Of a DNA stretch of 53,332 nucleotides, positions 31,726-40,113 are shown piece after piece. The notes beneath the pieces are model-generated. The model worked only from the letters and a program-made list of their open reading frames with translations. It was not told the DNA's origin and made no database searches. This DNA comes from JANXDG01 sp964521665 (lineage in GTDB: Bacteria; Elusimicrobiota; Endomicrobiia; DTEH01): assembly GCA_964521665.1 (NCBI GenBank), contig CAZFSG010000004.1, positions 1 through 53,332 on the forward strand. Direction: 5' to 3'. Position numbers and translations under genes: made by a program. The stretch's first letter is position 1. The number at the start of each line of letters is the position of its first letter.

Positions 31726-32744
31726 TTAACCTCAATCTTCATTAAGTATTTTGTAATTATTGCTATAAACATGCTAATAATTATAACAGAAATTATAGGT
31801 ACAAAATTAGTTGGTGACAAAACAACAAATATTCCAATAATTGCCAAACATATTGCAACGAAATATGTAATCAACAAAATTTTATATTTTGATATTCCTA
31901 TAGATAGCAATCTTAACGAAAAATGATCTTTAGAACCAATAAATGGTGATTGTCCCCTACTTAACCTTAAGATACTTATCAAAAATGTCTCATAAATCGG
32001 TATAAGTAAAATTATAATAGGCGATAAAACTCCTAATTGGTTATTTGATGAATACTTTCCGCCAAGAGTTAACGCTGACAAAACAAACCCTAAAAAGAGG
32101 GCGCCTGTATCACCCATAAAAATTTTGTACTTATTAGAAAGATTGTAAGGTAAAAAACCTAAACATGCACCTGCTAACGCTAACACTGCATAACTTACAT
32201 ATATTTCTTCTTCAATATATTTTGTGACTAAGAAAAGACCAAAACTTGCTATAATAGCAATACCCGCTGAAAGTCCATCCATAACATCAACAAGATTAAA
32301 CGCGTTTGTTATCCCTATAACCCATAAAAGTGTTATAAGTAAAGCAAACCATTCAGGTGAGATAAAATTTATCTTTATACCATAATGAATTAAAATTAAT
32401 GCTGATATAATCTCGCCAAAAAATTTTGTTGTAAAATGTATTCCTTTATATTTTAAATCATCTATAAGACCGATAATTAAAATTATTATTCCTCCAAAAA
32501 TTATTCCTCGTAATGAGTACAAAGTTCCTGTTGTAAAATGTGTTGTTATTCTTACTAAAAATAGTGATAAATAAAAACTTATTGCTATTGCTAAACCACC
32601 TAAATACGGTGTTGGTGTTTTATGAGTTTTGATGAGAGATATTGGATGGTCTAAAATTTTTAACTTAACAGCGATGTTTCTACAAATGGGAGTTAATAAA
32701 AGCGAAACAAAAAAAGAAAAAAAGAATGTATTAGTATAATTCAT
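31722..32744 (-). CDS. WecA/TagO-type undecaprenyl-phosphate sugar-1-phosphate transferase
   Basis: A 340-aa membrane enzyme with 10-11 helices that moves GlcNAc-1-P (or a similar sugar) from UDP to undecaprenyl phosphate, the first step of O-antigen or similar glycan assembly. Catalytic landmarks are LIDDLKYKG (the DD box), ITNAFNLVDVMDGLSAG and FMGDTGALFLGF. The loop GSKDHFSLRLLSIGIS carries the His motif. It differs from MraY in the lack of MraY-type terminal loops. It heads the polysaccharide operon after the groEL terminator. Confidence 0.9.
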   Translation of the reverse strand: MNYTNTFFFSFFVSLLLTPICRNIAVKLKILDHPISLIKTHKTPTPYLGGLAIAISFYLSLFLVRITTHFTTGTLYSLRGIIFGGIIILIIGLIDDLKYKGIHFTTKFFGEIISALILIHYGIKINFISPEWFALLITLLWVIGITNAFNLVDVMDGLSAGIAIIASFGLFLVTKYIEEEIYVSYAVLALAGACLGFLPYNLSNKYKIFMGDTGALFLGFVLSALTLGGKYSSNNQLGVLSPIIILLIPIYETFLISILRLSRGQSPFIGSKDHFSLRLLSIGISKYKILLITYFVAICLAIIGIFVVLSPTNFVPIISVIIISMFIAIITKYLMKIEVK

Positions 32745-32796
32745 AAAATAACAAAAGATGATTATTTTTATAAAATTTTTATAAGAAATACAATAA

Positions 32797-32835
32797 ATAA
32801 AAAATAGGGTAGGAGAAAAAATTCTCCTACCCTAT
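32797..32835 (-). terminator. Rho-independent terminator of groES-groEL
   Basis: A perfect 14-bp inverted repeat (ATAGGGTAGGAGAA, 32804-32817, with 32822-32835) around a 4-nt loop, followed on the minus strand by a T-rich tail (32803-32797). It stands 99 nt after the groEL stop. The stretch 32836-32934 between stop and stem holds no gene. Confidence 0.88.
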
Positions 32836-32934
32836 AATTACCTACTTACAGTATCACCACACCTCACTCCAGCATTTTCAGATTCTCTTACAACAATAAT
32901 TGTTTATTTAGTTGCGCAATCTATTACTTATATA

Positions 32935-34551
32935 TTAATACTCAGGTGGCATTGGAGATGTTTTTTCCTTCTTTTCAGGTATTTCAGTTATTATAACTTC
33001 TGATGTTAAAAGATATCCTGCCACACTTGCTGCATTTTCTAACGCGGTTCGCACAACTTTTGCTGGATCAACAATACCTGCTTTCACCATATCAACATAT
33101 TCACCTTTTTCTGCATCGAAACCAAAATTTGGATTTTTTTCTGCAAGAACTTTTTCAACAACAATTGACCCTTCATACCCAGCATTTTCGGCTATTCTTC
33201 TTATAGGTTCTTCTACTGCACGGAAAACAATGTTTATACCTGTTTGTTCATCTAAATCTTCAGCCTTAATTTTAGTTTTAGCAATTTCTCTTGCTCTTAA
33301 TAAAGCAACACCACCACCAGGAACAATTCCTTCTTCTACACCAGCACGTGTTGCATGCATTGCATCTTCAACTTTAAATTTTTTTGCTTTCATTGCAGCT
33401 TCGGTTGGTGCTCCAACATTTATAACAGCAACACCACCAGCAAGTTTTGCTAATCGTTCCTGAAGTTTTTCTTTATCATAATCAGACTTTGTTTCTTCAA
33501 TTTGTTTCTTAATTTGATTTATTCGTTTTTTAATCTCGTCTTTATCGCCAGCACCACCAACTATCGTAGTATTTTCTTTATCAACAACTACACGTCTTGC
33601 TCTACCTAATTTATCAAGTGTAGCTTTTTCTAATTTATCACCTTTTTCCTCAGAAATAACCTCACCACCAGTTAAAATTGCAATATCTTGCAACATTTCT
33701 TTTCTTCTGTCTCCAAAACCAGGTGCTTTCACAGCAGCACATCTTAATGTACCTCTGAGTTTGTTAACCACCAAAGTTGCAAGTGCTTCTCCTTCAACAT
33801 CTTCAGCAATCAACAAAAATGAACGGCCAGATTGTGCAATTTGTTCTAATAAAGGAAGTAAATCATTCATTGCAGATACTTTTTTATCAGTAATTATTAT
33901 ATAAGGATCTTCTAATACTGCTTCCATACGTTCAGCATCTGTTATAAAATATGGTGAGATATACCCGCGGTCAAACTGCATACCTTCAACAACTTCAAGA
34001 GTTGTTTCAGCAGATTTCCCTTCTTCTACCGTTATAACACCATCTTTACCAACTTTATCCATGGCTTCGGCAATAAGTTTACCAATTTCTTTATCATTAG
34101 CAGAAATTGTAGCAATTTGTTCGATCTCTTCTTTTGTTTTAACTTGTTTAGCCATTGATTTTAATTCAGCAACAATAGCAGCAGTTGCTTTATCAATCCC
34201 TCTTTTTATATGCATAGGATTAGCACCAGCAGCTATGTTTCTTAACCCTTCTGCGATAATTGCTTGTGCTAACACACATGCAGTAGTTGTACCATCACCT
34301 GCAACATCGTTTGTTTTTGATGCAACTTCGCGAACAAGTTGTGCACCAATATTTTCATTTGGATCTTCTAATTCAATTTCCTTTGCAATAGTTACACCAT
34401 CATTTGTTATTGTAGGTGAACCAAATTTTTTTTCTAACAAAACGTATCTTCCTCTGGGGCCCAATGTTGCACCAACTGCGTTTGCAAGTTTATCAACACC
34501 ATTTTTTATTGCTTTTCTTACCTCATCTGAATATATTATTTGTTTAGCCAT
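32935..34551 (-). CDS. groL: 60 kDa chaperonin GroEL
   Basis: A 538-aa Hsp60 that folds proteins inside a double ring with GroES. Diagnostic segments are LGPRGRYVLLEKKFGSPTITNDGVTIAKEIEL (in parts), GDGTTTACVLAQAI (ATP site with catalytic Asp), VAVINVGAPTEAAMKAKK and VEEGIVPGGGVALLRA. The C-terminal tail is KKEKTSPMPPEY rather than the common GGM repeats. It has a perfect ribosome site (AAAGGAGGTGAT). It follows groES by 34 nt. Confidence 0.98.
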   Translation of the reverse strand: MAKQIIYSDEVRKAIKNGVDKLANAVGATLGPRGRYVLLEKKFGSPTITNDGVTIAKEIELEDPNENIGAQLVREVASKTNDVAGDGTTTACVLAQAIIAEGLRNIAAGANPMHIKRGIDKATAAIVAELKSMAKQVKTKEEIEQIATISANDKEIGKLIAEAMDKVGKDGVITVEEGKSAETTLEVVEGMQFDRGYISPYFITDAERMEAVLEDPYIIITDKKVSAMNDLLPLLEQIAQSGRSFLLIAEDVEGEALATLVVNKLRGTLRCAAVKAPGFGDRRKEMLQDIAILTGGEVISEEKGDKLEKATLDKLGRARRVVVDKENTTIVGGAGDKDEIKKRINQIKKQIEETKSDYDKEKLQERLAKLAGGVAVINVGAPTEAAMKAKKFKVEDAMHATRAGVEEGIVPGGGVALLRAREIAKTKIKAEDLDEQTGINIVFRAVEEPIRRIAENAGYEGSIVVEKVLAEKNPNFGFDAEKGEYVDMVKAGIVDPAKVVRTALENAASVAGYLLTSEVIITEIPEKKEKTSPMPPEY

Positions 34552-34585
34552 AAAATATCACCTCCTTTCTTAATTTAAAATTTTT

Positions 34586-34876
34586 TTATTCTTCTATAAT
34601 TCCCAAAACATCGTCTTGGTGTAAAATTAAGTATTCTTCTCCATCAATCTTTATTTCTGTTCCAGAATATTTACCGAAAAGAACTTTATCACCAACTTTT
34701 ACTTCCATCGGTATCAATTTTCCATCATCAGTCATTTTTCCTTTACCTACTGCTATTACTTCACCCTGTTGTGGTTTTTCTTTTGCTGTATCAGGAATGA
34801 TTATATTTCCTCTTTTTACTTCTTTCTCTTCTAAAGGTTTTACTAAAATCCTATCTCCTAAAGGTTTTACTTTCAT
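34586..34876 (-). CDS. groS: 10 kDa co-chaperonin GroES
   Basis: A 96-aa lid protein of the GroEL chamber. It starts KVKPLGDRILVKPLEEKEVKRGNIIIPDTAKEKPQQGEVIAVGKG (in parts; the mobile loop lies near residues 17-32) and ends GTEIKIDGEEYLILHQDDVLGII. It has a very strong ribosome site (AGAAGGAGGTGG). It is led by tandem predicted promoters at the end of coaX. No CIRCE inverted repeat (TTAGCACTC-N9-GAGTGCTAA) is present, so HrcA control is not supported. Confidence 0.98.
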   Translation of the reverse strand: MKVKPLGDRILVKPLEEKEVKRGNIIIPDTAKEKPQQGEVIAVGKGKMTDDGKLIPMEVKVGDKVLFGKYSGTEIKIDGEEYLILHQDDVLGIIEE

Positions 34877-34979
34877 AAAACAACCACCTCCTTCTAAAAA
34901 TTTTAATTTTTTAAGAGAGGGTTAGGGTTATCGAAGTTTTCCTTATAAAGATTGATGCAATTTTGAGTTGTAAGGTTTC

Positions 34980-35016
34980 AAAATATAAAATTATATTTCA
35001 AATGTCAAGGTGTCAA
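34980..35016 (-). promoter_or_regulatory. Tandem sigma-70 promoters of groES-groEL
   Basis: Two TTGACA -35 boxes on the minus strand (35016-35011 and 35008-35003), each with a 17-bp spacer to TAATTT (34993-34988) and TATTTT (34985-34980). The first -35 contains the coaX stop TGA. An inverted repeat AAATATAA-TT-TTATATTT overlaps the -10 region and could be an operator. Confidence 0.6.
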
Positions 35017-35762
35017 ACAAAAATTTTAGAAAAAATTTTTCCACTAAGAATTTTTTTAACCTCAGACTCGTAAATCAGACCTTTATAATATCCCCATATA
35101 ACAATACCTAACAACACAAGGTTGTTAATTTTATATTTATTTCTGTAGTTCAATTTTTTAAAAAATATATTTCCATCACCACCTGTTATAACAACATTCT
35201 TCGGTTTTAAAGAATCAACAAAATTTCTTATCCCTGAAAAACAAAAATTTATGATTCCTGAAGATATACATTCTTTTGTATTTTTCCCTATTAATTTATT
35301 AGTTGACAATTTTTTTACCAACGGTAACTTTGATGTTGACTCATAAAGAGAAGTAATTAACATTTTTATTCCTGGGAAAATTTCCCCACCTACATATTCA
35401 CATTTTTTATTTATGTAATCTAAAACAATTGTACTACCACAAGAGATTATCAAGGTTTCACCTCCAAAAAGTTCTTTACAACAAAATGCAGAAATTATTC
35501 TGTCTGAACCTAAGTTTTTTGTATCATATTTAATTTTGATAAACTCTGATACATCTTTGTGTGTTATAAACTTTATTTTCTTAAAGTTTTTATTTAACTT
35601 AGTTTTGACTTCGTCAACAACAGTTGAAATATAAAATTCTGCAAAATTAAATTTTTTAATAAACGGTAATAACTTTAAAGTTTTTATCTTACAATATTTA
35701 ACCTTATCCGAGATAAAAAGAATTTTTGTAAATGTATTACCTATATCACATAATATCTTCAT
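35013..35762 (-). CDS. coaX: Type III pantothenate kinase
   Basis: A 249-aa ASKHA-fold kinase for the first step of coenzyme A synthesis. Visible motifs are CDIGNTFTKI (phosphate 1, residues 4-13), LGSDRIISAFC, TLIISCGSTIVLDYI (the usual GTAT/TIDxV region, here GST), GGEIFPGIKM and VITGGDGN. The CoaX form needs a monovalent cation. It lies 6 nt after recG. Confidence 0.92.
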   Translation of the reverse strand: MKILCDIGNTFTKILFISDKVKYCKIKTLKLLPFIKKFNFAEFYISTVVDEVKTKLNKNFKKIKFITHKDVSEFIKIKYDTKNLGSDRIISAFCCKELFGGETLIISCGSTIVLDYINKKCEYVGGEIFPGIKMLITSLYESTSKLPLVKKLSTNKLIGKNTKECISSGIINFCFSGIRNFVDSLKPKNVVITGGDGNIFFKKLNYRNKYKINNLVLLGIVIWGYYKGLIYESEVKKILSGKIFSKIFV

Positions 35763-35768
35763 TGATTA

Positions 35769-37913
35769 TTATCCTACTGACGCTAAAACAAAATCTTTTG
35801 CATATTTTGAATATACTTTTTTAAACAATAATGAAACATCTCCATATTCATATTCTTTATCTTTAAATACAATTTCTTTTGCATATTCTTTCGCTTTTAT
35901 TAACAGATCTGTATAATTTAACACTTCTTCAAAAGTAAATTCGGTTTTCCCATGTTGTAGAGTCCCAAATATTTGTCCTGGACCACGAATTAACAAATCT
36001 TTATTTGCTATCTCAAACCCATTGTTTGTTTCAAGCATAGTTTTAATTCGTTCTTCAGCTTCAGGGGTGGTTATTTTACCTAACAATATACAGTATGATT
36101 GTAGTTCACTTCTTCCTACACGACCTCTTAATTGATGTAGTTGTGCTAATCCAAAACGTTCTGCATGATTTATTACTATAACAGTGGCATCAGGAATATC
36201 AATACCTACTTCTATAACTGTAGTAGAAAACAAAACTTGTATCTCACCATCTCTAAATTTTTTCATAATTTCTTCCTTTTGTTGACTTTTCATTCTCCCA
36301 TGTAACATACCGCATTTGTAATTTTTAAATATTGTTTTTGAAAGATTGTTGTATTCTTCTAGCAGAGTTTTTAACTCAAGCTTTGTTTCATCAATTATCG
36401 GATATACAATATAAACTTTTTCTTTATTTTCTAACCTTTCTAACACAAGTTGCCAATCGTAATTATCCATGTCGTAATAAAAAGTTTTCACAGGTTTTCG
36501 TCCAAAAGGTAATTCGTCAATTGTTGAAATATCAAGTTCACCATACAAAGTCATTGCTAAACTTCTTGGTATAGGTGTTGCTGTCATAACTAACATATCT
36601 GGCAATACAGTTTTTTCATACAATTTTTTTCTTTGTATCACACCAAACTTGTGTTGTTCATCTATAATCACTAACGAAAGGTTTTTAAACTTAACTTTTT
36701 CTTCTATTAATGCATGTGTTCCTACTACAATGTCAACTTCGCCGTTGCTTATTTGAGATAAAACCTTATGTTTTTGTTTTGTTGACATCTTACCCACTAA
36801 TAACGAAATTTTTACTTCACAATTTTTTTGTTGGTTGTATAAACCTTTAACATAATTTGAAATGGTGTAATAATGTTGTTCTGCAAGAATTTCAGTTGGT
36901 GCCATAAATGCTACCTGGTAACCATTTTCTACTGCAAGTAATGCACAACATACCGCCACAAGAGTTTTTCCACAGCCAACATCGCCTATTAACAGTCTAT
37001 TCATAGGTTTTGAAGACAACATATCGTTAAACAGTTCGTTAATGACTTTTTTTTGTGCTTTTGTAAAATCAAAGTTTGGGATTGTATTTTTTAGTTTTTC
37101 TTTAAACGGTGTAAGTAATGTTCTTCTAATAACATATTTTCCGACTTTTGGTTTTGAAACAATATTTTTTTTAACTTTATTAACTGCAACTTGTAACAAC
37201 AAAAATTTTTCAAAAATAAACCGTCGTTTTGCTTCTGAATACAACTGCCAAGTATCAGGAAAATGAATGTTTTTTATTGCAGTAGATAAATCAATAAGAC
37301 GTTCTTTTGCCAAAATTTTTTGTGGAATAAATTCTTGCAAAGGATAAGTTTTTATTGTATTATACACAAGTTCACGAAACCATTGTTGTGTAATATTTTC
37401 TGTTAAAGAATATATAGGTACTAACCTGTTTGTATGTATTGAATCTTCGTTCAAATTAGTAATGATTTCATAATCTTCAACATTTATTTCAGGAAACCTT
37501 GTTTTTATTTCTGAAACTTTACCATATGCTATAATATATTTCTCAGAATCCTCTTTATCTTTCTGTAATTGTTTCTTTAACGTGGCAAACACATCGTATT
37601 TACGATTAAGTTTTTTATACCAAACCAATGATAAAATTGTAGATGGTTTGTCTAAAGTTTCTACTACAACTTTGAATATACCTAAGTTGTTTTTTGCCAC
37701 AATCGTATCTGCGACAAGAACTTTTCCTATTACTGTTAACTTTTGTGATGAAGAAAAGTTTATATTTTGCCATCCTAATGAACCAAAACTTCTTCTATCC
37801 TGTATCTCTCTTGGGAAGTAATAGAGTAAGTCTTCAATAGTATAGATTCCTAATTTGTTTAAATATAACGCTCGCTTTTTACCAACAGAAGGTAATAATT
37901 TGATATTTTTCAT
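35769..37913 (-). CDS. recG: ATP-dependent DNA helicase RecG
   Basis: A 714-aa branch-migration helicase for stalled forks. The N-terminal wedge/OB domain (~1-170) includes KLTVIGKVLVADTI. The helicase core has LLIGDVGCGKTLVA (Walker A, 310-317), FMAPTEILAEQHY, VVGTHALIEEKV, VIIDEQHKFGV (DEQH box), VMTATPIPRSLAMTLYG, VLFSTTVIEVGIDIP and QLRGRVGRSELQSYC. It is the first gene of recG-coaX, with a predicted promoter directly upstream and almost no leader. Confidence 0.97.
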   Translation of the reverse strand: MKNIKLLPSVGKKRALYLNKLGIYTIEDLLYYFPREIQDRRSFGSLGWQNINFSSSQKLTVIGKVLVADTIVAKNNLGIFKVVVETLDKPSTILSLVWYKKLNRKYDVFATLKKQLQKDKEDSEKYIIAYGKVSEIKTRFPEINVEDYEIITNLNEDSIHTNRLVPIYSLTENITQQWFRELVYNTIKTYPLQEFIPQKILAKERLIDLSTAIKNIHFPDTWQLYSEAKRRFIFEKFLLLQVAVNKVKKNIVSKPKVGKYVIRRTLLTPFKEKLKNTIPNFDFTKAQKKVINELFNDMLSSKPMNRLLIGDVGCGKTLVAVCCALLAVENGYQVAFMAPTEILAEQHYYTISNYVKGLYNQQKNCEVKISLLVGKMSTKQKHKVLSQISNGEVDIVVGTHALIEEKVKFKNLSLVIIDEQHKFGVIQRKKLYEKTVLPDMLVMTATPIPRSLAMTLYGELDISTIDELPFGRKPVKTFYYDMDNYDWQLVLERLENKEKVYIVYPIIDETKLELKTLLEEYNNLSKTIFKNYKCGMLHGRMKSQQKEEIMKKFRDGEIQVLFSTTVIEVGIDIPDATVIVINHAERFGLAQLHQLRGRVGRSELQSYCILLGKITTPEAEERIKTMLETNNGFEIANKDLLIRGPGQIFGTLQHGKTEFTFEEVLNYTDLLIKAKEYAKEIVFKDKEYEYGDVSLLFKKVYSKYAKDFVLASVG

Positions 37914-37922
37914 TGATGAGTT

Positions 37923-37953
37923 ATTATATACAAATTTTTATATTTTTTTCCAA
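37923..37953 (-). promoter_or_regulatory. Predicted recG promoter
   Basis: Minus strand -35 TTGGAA (37953-37948) and a -10 region TATATAAT (37930-37923): the spacer is 17 bp to TATATA or 19 bp to TATAAT. Only 9 nt separate TATAAT from the ATG, so the mRNA would be nearly leaderless. Confidence 0.5.
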
Positions 37954-38043
37954 CATTTATTGAATTTTTTTACAAAAATTTGTATCAACCTTCACAGGTT
38001 AATAAATAAAAAAATTTTATAAAAAACAGGGGTGAAAAAATCT

Positions 38044-38253
38044 ATGGTAAAAAAAATAATTAAAAAAATAAAGGAAATAATAGAAAAAAAGAAAACTAAA
38101 AACACAAACCAACCTTCCATAGAGAGAAGGAAACATGAACGAAGAAGTGGTACAGACCGCAGATGGATGAGTAAACTTGTTGGTGGACCAGAAGTACCGT
38201 TTGAACGACGAAGCGGGTTTGACCGTAGATTAGGTGACAGAAGAAAAAAATGA
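38044..38253 (+). CDS. Small Arg/Lys-rich protein with repeated RRSGxDRR motif
   Basis: A 69-aa protein of unknown function. After a Lys-rich amphipathic start it carries HERRSGTDRRW and FERRSGFDRRLGDRRKK, two copies of an ERRSGxDRR motif separated by 17 residues with a GGPEVP turn. I start at ATG 38044, preceded by GGGGTGA at about 9 nt; a GTG at 38032 lies inside that ribosome site. Its stop overlaps the gltA start (ATGA), so the two are made together. Similar Arg-rich motifs occur in small bacterial proteins near PilZ or redox genes, but I cannot assign a family. Confidence 0.65.
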   Translation: MVKKIIKKIKEIIEKKKTKNTNQPSIERRKHERRSGTDRRWMSKLVGGPEVPFERRSGFDRRLGDRRKK

Positions 38254-39680
38254 AGAAACCGGTTGTTAAACCTCAAGAACTTACTGTTGAACAGCGAATA
38301 AATAATTTTGCTGAAGTTGTTTCTGGATATACAGAAGAAGAAATGCTACAAGAAGCAACACGATGTATACAATGTAAGAACCCAAAATGTATTTCCGGGT
38401 GTCCTGTAGAAATTAATATAAAAAAATTTATCTACCAACTTACACAAAAAGATTTCAAAGGTGCGTTTGAAACTATTTATGAAAAAAACAGGTTCCCTTC
38501 AATTTGTGGTAGAGTATGTCCTGCAGAATACCAATGTAGAAAATCTTGTGTGTTTACTCCAAAAAACTCGCCTTATGCGTCAGAAAATGCAATAAACATT
38601 CCTTTACTTGAACGTTATGTTGGTGATTATGCAAGACAACATAATTTAACTTTAAATTTAAATTTTCAACCTCTAACTAAAAATACTACTAATTATAAAG
38701 TTGCATGTATAGGTTCAGGACCTGCAAGTATAACAGTAGCAGGCGAACTTTCAGCTTATGGTATACAAGTTGATGTTTTTGAAGCACTACACACCTTAGG
38801 TGGAGTTTTATCTTACGGTATCCCCACATTTAGGTTACCTCGTGATGTATTACATTACGAGATAAATCTTTTAACAAACTATGGTGTAAAATTTTATACT
38901 GGTGTTATTGTTGGAAGAACAATTAGTTTTTACGAACTTAAAAAAACTTATGATGCTATTTTTATTGGCACAGGTGCTGGTGCACCAACCTGGCTTAATA
39001 TAAAAGGTGAAAGTTTGATAAATATATATTCTGCAAATGAGTATCTTACAAGGGTAAACCTTATGCATGCGGATAAGTTTCCTCAATACCATACCCCAAT
39101 AAATGTCGGAAAAAAAATAGTTGTTATTGGTGGTGGAAACACAGCAATGGATGCAGCACGTGTTGCGTTGAGAATGCAGAAAATAAATTCTATAAATGAT
39201 GGTAAAGTAACAGTTTTGTATCGCAGAACAGAATTAGAGATGCCTGCAAGAAAAGTTGAAATTGAACATGCGAAAGAAGAAGGTGTTGAATTTCAATTTT
39301 TAGTCCAACCAATAGAATTTATTGGTGATAAAGATGGCAAAGTTATGGGGATAAAATGTTTGAGATGTGAACTTGGTGAACCAGATGAATCTGGTAGGAG
39401 ACGACCTGTTCCAATTAAAAATTCAGAGTTTATAATTGATACAGATTTGGTAATAGTGGCAATAGGTCTTCAAGCAAACCAAACATTATCAAATACAGTA
39501 AGTGAATTAAAAACAAATAAATGGGGCGATATTATTGTCAATCCGGAAACAATGGAAACTTCAATAGAAAATGTCTATGCAGGCGGTGATATTGTAGGTG
39601 GTGAAGGAACAATTATAGAAGCAATGAGTATGGGTAAAAAAGCAGCACGAAGTATATTACAAAAATTTGGTCTAATTTAA
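38250..39680 (+). CDS. gltA: GltA-type NADPH-dependent glutamate synthase / GltD-like Fe-S flavoprotein
   Basis: A 476-aa protein homologous to the small subunit of glutamate synthase and to NfnL/SudA. The N-terminal Fe-S domain has CIQCKNPKCISGCPVEI (from residue 39) and CGRVCPAEYQCRKSC. The FAD domain has CIGSGPASITVAGEL, in which the third Gly of GxGxxG is Ser. It continues with GVLSYGIPTFRLPRDV. The NADPH domain has IVVIGGGNTAMDAARVALR, and YAGGDIVGGEGTIIEAMSMGKKAA closes. It transfers electrons from NADPH to a synthase or ferredoxin. It is encoded with the Arg-rich protein and far from the FMN-domain partner at 17926. Confidence 0.88.
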   Translation: MKKPVVKPQELTVEQRINNFAEVVSGYTEEEMLQEATRCIQCKNPKCISGCPVEINIKKFIYQLTQKDFKGAFETIYEKNRFPSICGRVCPAEYQCRKSCVFTPKNSPYASENAINIPLLERYVGDYARQHNLTLNLNFQPLTKNTTNYKVACIGSGPASITVAGELSAYGIQVDVFEALHTLGGVLSYGIPTFRLPRDVLHYEINLLTNYGVKFYTGVIVGRTISFYELKKTYDAIFIGTGAGAPTWLNIKGESLINIYSANEYLTRVNLMHADKFPQYHTPINVGKKIVVIGGGNTAMDAARVALRMQKINSINDGKVTVLYRRTELEMPARKVEIEHAKEEGVEFQFLVQPIEFIGDKDGKVMGIKCLRCELGEPDESGRRRPVPIKNSEFIIDTDLVIVAIGLQANQTLSNTVSELKTNKWGDIIVNPETMETSIENVYAGGDIVGGEGTIIEAMSMGKKAARSILQKFGLI

Positions 39681-40105
39681 CTTTTCTTTTTTACAACCAA
39701 ATGTGCTCCCTCTACTTTTAACACAATAATTTCTTCATCAACATTTACAACTTCGTTATTTTCACAAACTGCACGCCATAGCTCGTTATTTACTTTTACT
39801 ATCCCCATTATTTTTTTACCATCAATTTTTTCAACAACTATGCCCGATGCACCAATTAATTTGTCAACATTAGATTTTATTGTTAGTGGAAGCAATAGTT
39901 TCATCAAAAAAGGTTTTAAAAAATATATTGATAAAATAGATGATATAGCAAAAATTACGCATTGAAGTATTATAGATTTGACAAATAAACTTGTAACTGC
40001 AGCAATTATCCCTCCAATACTGAAACAACTGAACAGAAACACTCCTGGCGTTAAAATTTCAATTATAAAAAATAAAATCGCTATTATTAACCATTTTATA
40101 GCCAT
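39677..40105 (-). CDS. nfeD: NfeD-like membrane protein
   Basis: A 142-aa protein with two to three membrane segments (IKWLIIAILFFIIEILTPGVFLF; SIILQCVIFAISSILSIYF) and a C-terminal OB-fold (SNVDKLIGASGIVVEKID, NELWRAVCENNEVVNVDEEIIVLKVEG), the NfeD short form linked to membrane microdomain (flotillin-like) proteins. I choose the ATG at 40105, preceded by GGGG at 5 nt and 8 nt after the lepB stop; the longer frame overlaps lepB. Tail-to-tail with gltA, sharing TTAA. Confidence 0.82.
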   Translation of the reverse strand: MAIKWLIIAILFFIIEILTPGVFLFSCFSIGGIIAAVTSLFVKSIILQCVIFAISSILSIYFLKPFLMKLLLPLTIKSNVDKLIGASGIVVEKIDGKKIMGIVKVNNELWRAVCENNEVVNVDEEIIVLKVEGAHLVVKKKS

Positions 40106-40113
40106 AACATCCC

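Noticed and set aside
34918..34931. Telomere-like GGGTTAGGGTTA
   Set aside because: Only two units within a normal bacterial leader; no biological meaning supported.
34877..35012. CIRCE element for HrcA control of groES
   Set aside because: Searched the leader for TTAGCACTC-N9-GAGTGCTAA on both strands and found nothing similar.
37987..38000. AACCT-TCAC-AGGTT hairpin before the Arg-rich small gene
   Set aside because: Short stem, no U tract, and no conserved riboswitch features; probably chance.
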